This document shows, piece by piece, positions 62,828 to 64,000 of a DNA stretch of 64,000 nucleotides (its first letter is position 1; each line of letters begins with the position of its first letter). Origin of the DNA: Pseudomonas sp. RC10 (GTDB lineage Bacteria > Pseudomonadota > Gammaproteobacteria > Pseudomonadales > Pseudomonadaceae). The stretch lies in assembly GCF_038397775.1 (NCBI RefSeq), contig NZ_CP151650.1, positions 372,001 to 436,000 of the forward strand, written 5' to 3'. The notes under the pieces were generated by a model that was given only the letters and a program-made list of their open reading frames with translations, was not told where the DNA came from and made no database searches. The position numbers and the translations under genes were made by a program.

Positions 62828-63676
62828 CTACAGGGTGTGTACCGATTCGAGATCAGGGGCACCCTGCAAATGCCCGTGCAACAACCGCAGCGCCGGCACA
62901 TCCAGTGCCTGCGCCGCGTAGCACAAGCCCACCCGACGAATCAGGTTGGGCGTGCGCGCCGGACGGGAAATCACGCCCGCGTGATGGCTCGCCATCGACT
63001 CCGGCAACATCGCCAGCCCTGCGCCCGCCGCGACCAATCGCAATGCCAGCGTCATCGAACCTGCGGTCGCCACCACTGAACCCGAGCTGCGGTTATACAG
63101 CTCCATCAAGCGCTGATGAGAGGGATGGGAAGGGCAGGTGATCCATTGCACGTTGGCGAGGTCGGCTTCATCCAGATGAGGCCGATCTGCCAATGGGTGG
63201 CTCGCTGAAAGGGCCAGCACGAAAGGCTCTTCCCACAGCGGCAAGAACAGTTCGTCCTCGCAACAATCCTCTTCCACCGACAATCGTGCATCGCCGCTGC
63301 ACCCATCGTGCAAGGTAAGGAGCAGGTTGGGCACGACGCGATAGGCCATCGCCAAAAACGTCTCAAGATGGCTGGCAGCGATCTCGCTTTCGACGCCCAT
63401 TTCCAGCGTCAGCCGATCATTGCGCTGGCGAAACTGATTGCTCAGTGCCTGAGCTTCCGCCAGCAACCGACGGGCCTGCGGATAAAGCGTGCGCGCATCG
63501 TCGGTAACCTCGACGCCCCGTGGCAGACGTTGAAACAGCGTCGTCCCCAGCGCGTCTTCGAGCTGGCGAATGGTGACCGACAGCGTAGGCTGGCTGGTGA
63601 ACAGACGCTGCGCCGCCGAGGTGATGTTGCGCTCTTCGAACACCGCGATGAACGCATTGAGTTGACGCATATCCAT
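62828..63676 (-). CDS. LysR-family transcriptional regulator
   Basis: 282 residues starting at MDMRQLNAF. An N-terminal winged helix-turn-helix is clear ('LNAFIAVFEERNITSAAQRLFTSQPTLSVTIRQLEDALGTTLFQRLPRGVEVTDDARTLYPQARRLL'). The C-terminal effector domain begins near residue 90. Starts at 63676 or 63670 are both possible; the longer TTG form has no ribosome site. It is divergent from the aldo/keto reductase across ~140 bp and may control it. The effector is unknown. Confidence 0.9.
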   Translation of the reverse strand: MDMRQLNAFIAVFEERNITSAAQRLFTSQPTLSVTIRQLEDALGTTLFQRLPRGVEVTDDARTLYPQARRLLAEAQALSNQFRQRNDRLTLEMGVESEIAASHLETFLAMAYRVVPNLLLTLHDGCSGDARLSVEEDCCEDELFLPLWEEPFVLALSASHPLADRPHLDEADLANVQWITCPSHPSHQRLMELYNRSSGSVVATAGSMTLALRLVAAGAGLAMLPESMASHHAGVISRPARTPNLIRRVGLCYAAQALDVPALRLLHGHLQGAPDLESVHTL

Positions 63677-63819
63677 ATCAGAAACCGATGTCAGCAAGAG
63701 GAATAAAGCATTTTTCGAGCGTCACGAGGGCTGAATATACTCGCTTTATCGCTTCTGCTACGACGTATCCATCGACACTTCTTATCGCTCCCTGCCATTC
63801 AAAAAGAAGAGAGGACTGC

Positions 63820-64000
63820 ATGACTTACATTGCTGCCGAAAATCGCTACGAGCGCGTTCCGTATCGCCGCGTGGGCCGCAGCGGCCTGGTGCTCCCAGCG
63901 CTGTCCATGGGCCTCTGGCACAACTTTGGCGACAGCACGCCGATGGAAACCCAGCGTGCCATGCTGCGCACCGCGTTCGACCTGGGCATCAACCACTTTG
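63820..64000 (+). CDS. Aldo/keto reductase, N-terminal part (runs off the window)
   Basis: The first 60 residues are visible: 'YERVPYRRVGRSGLVLPALSMGLWHNFGD..PMETQRAMLRTAFDLGINHF'. This is the start of AKR14-type (YghZ/GPR, L-glyceraldehyde-3-phosphate reductase-like) or Kv-beta-like enzymes. The catalytic Tyr and Lys lie beyond the end. AGAGAGGA stands just before the ATG. It is divergent from the LysR gene. Confidence 0.85.
   Translation, partial: MTYIAAENRYERVPYRRVGRSGLVLPALSMGLWHNFGDSTPMETQRAMLRTAFDLGINHF

Overview
The window is chromosomal DNA of a fluorescent or plant-associated Pseudomonas (fluorescens/syringae side of the genus). The evidence is high GC, an H1-type T6SS phosphorylation cassette (tagF-pppA-ppkA-tagTSRQ), a desB-type desaturase of the 394-residue Pseudomonas length, oscA upstream of sbp-cysTWA, SfnB-type sulfur genes, a betT choline transporter with a BetI-like box, and many Pseudomonas REP/REPIN palindromes between genes. 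The species call is inference from gene content.

Layout. (1) 1-10,032: the 3' end of tssM and the whole threonine-phosphorylation arm of a type VI secretion system, on the + strand with overlapping genes. (2) 10,033-13,264: a decayed rhuM-like gene, tRNA-Arg(CCG), and an 835-residue protein that combines a dermonecrotic-toxin-like N-terminal region with a C-terminal ADP-ribosyltransferase R-S-ExE signature. (3) 13.5-22.3 kb: gabDT, an HDOD protein with a receiver lacking its Asp, a PAS-GGDEF protein, desB, and a PAS-GGDEF-EAL protein. (4) 22.6-37.0 kb: sulfate uptake (oscA, sbp, cysTWA), a 1.17 kb IS110-family element inserted inside a REP palindrome, a mixed segment (Mpo1-like protein, Crp/Fnr-type regulator, small hydrolase, HTH-less sigma54-type AAA+ protein), then a MetQ-like binding protein and a TauD-like dioxygenase with a TauABC/SsuABC-like transporter. 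(5) 37.2-47.1 kb: a solitary RecF/SMC-like ATPase, a TriABC-like RND operon with two adaptors, a putative secreted glycosidase and a methyltransferase. (6) 47.3-60.4 kb: a second sulfur block: MetQNI-like transporter, flavin-dependent monooxygenase, two SfnB-like oxidoreductases, a cystine transporter (tcyJLN), D-cysteine desulfhydrase and a divergent serine acetyltransferase. (7) 60.5-64.0 kb: betT, a LysR regulator and the start of an aldo/keto reductase.

How it works together. Much of 22.6-60.4 kb deals with sulfur: inorganic sulfate import, organosulfur import and oxidative desulfonation, cystine import, cysteine breakdown and O-acetylserine supply. Two sulfur promoters share an ATTC..TTAAA(A/T)AGTATT...GAATAA motif, which suggests common control (CysB is the obvious candidate, inferred). 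The least ordinary items are the IS110 element, whose left end holds an RNA-like structure with matches to both sides of its REP target; the tRNA-linked ADP-ribosyltransferase toxin; the AAA+ regulator with an altered GAFTGA loop and no DNA-binding domain; an unassigned sRNA-like transcript with a strong terminator near 29.7 kb; and a two-repeat protein of unknown function in an AT-rich stretch.
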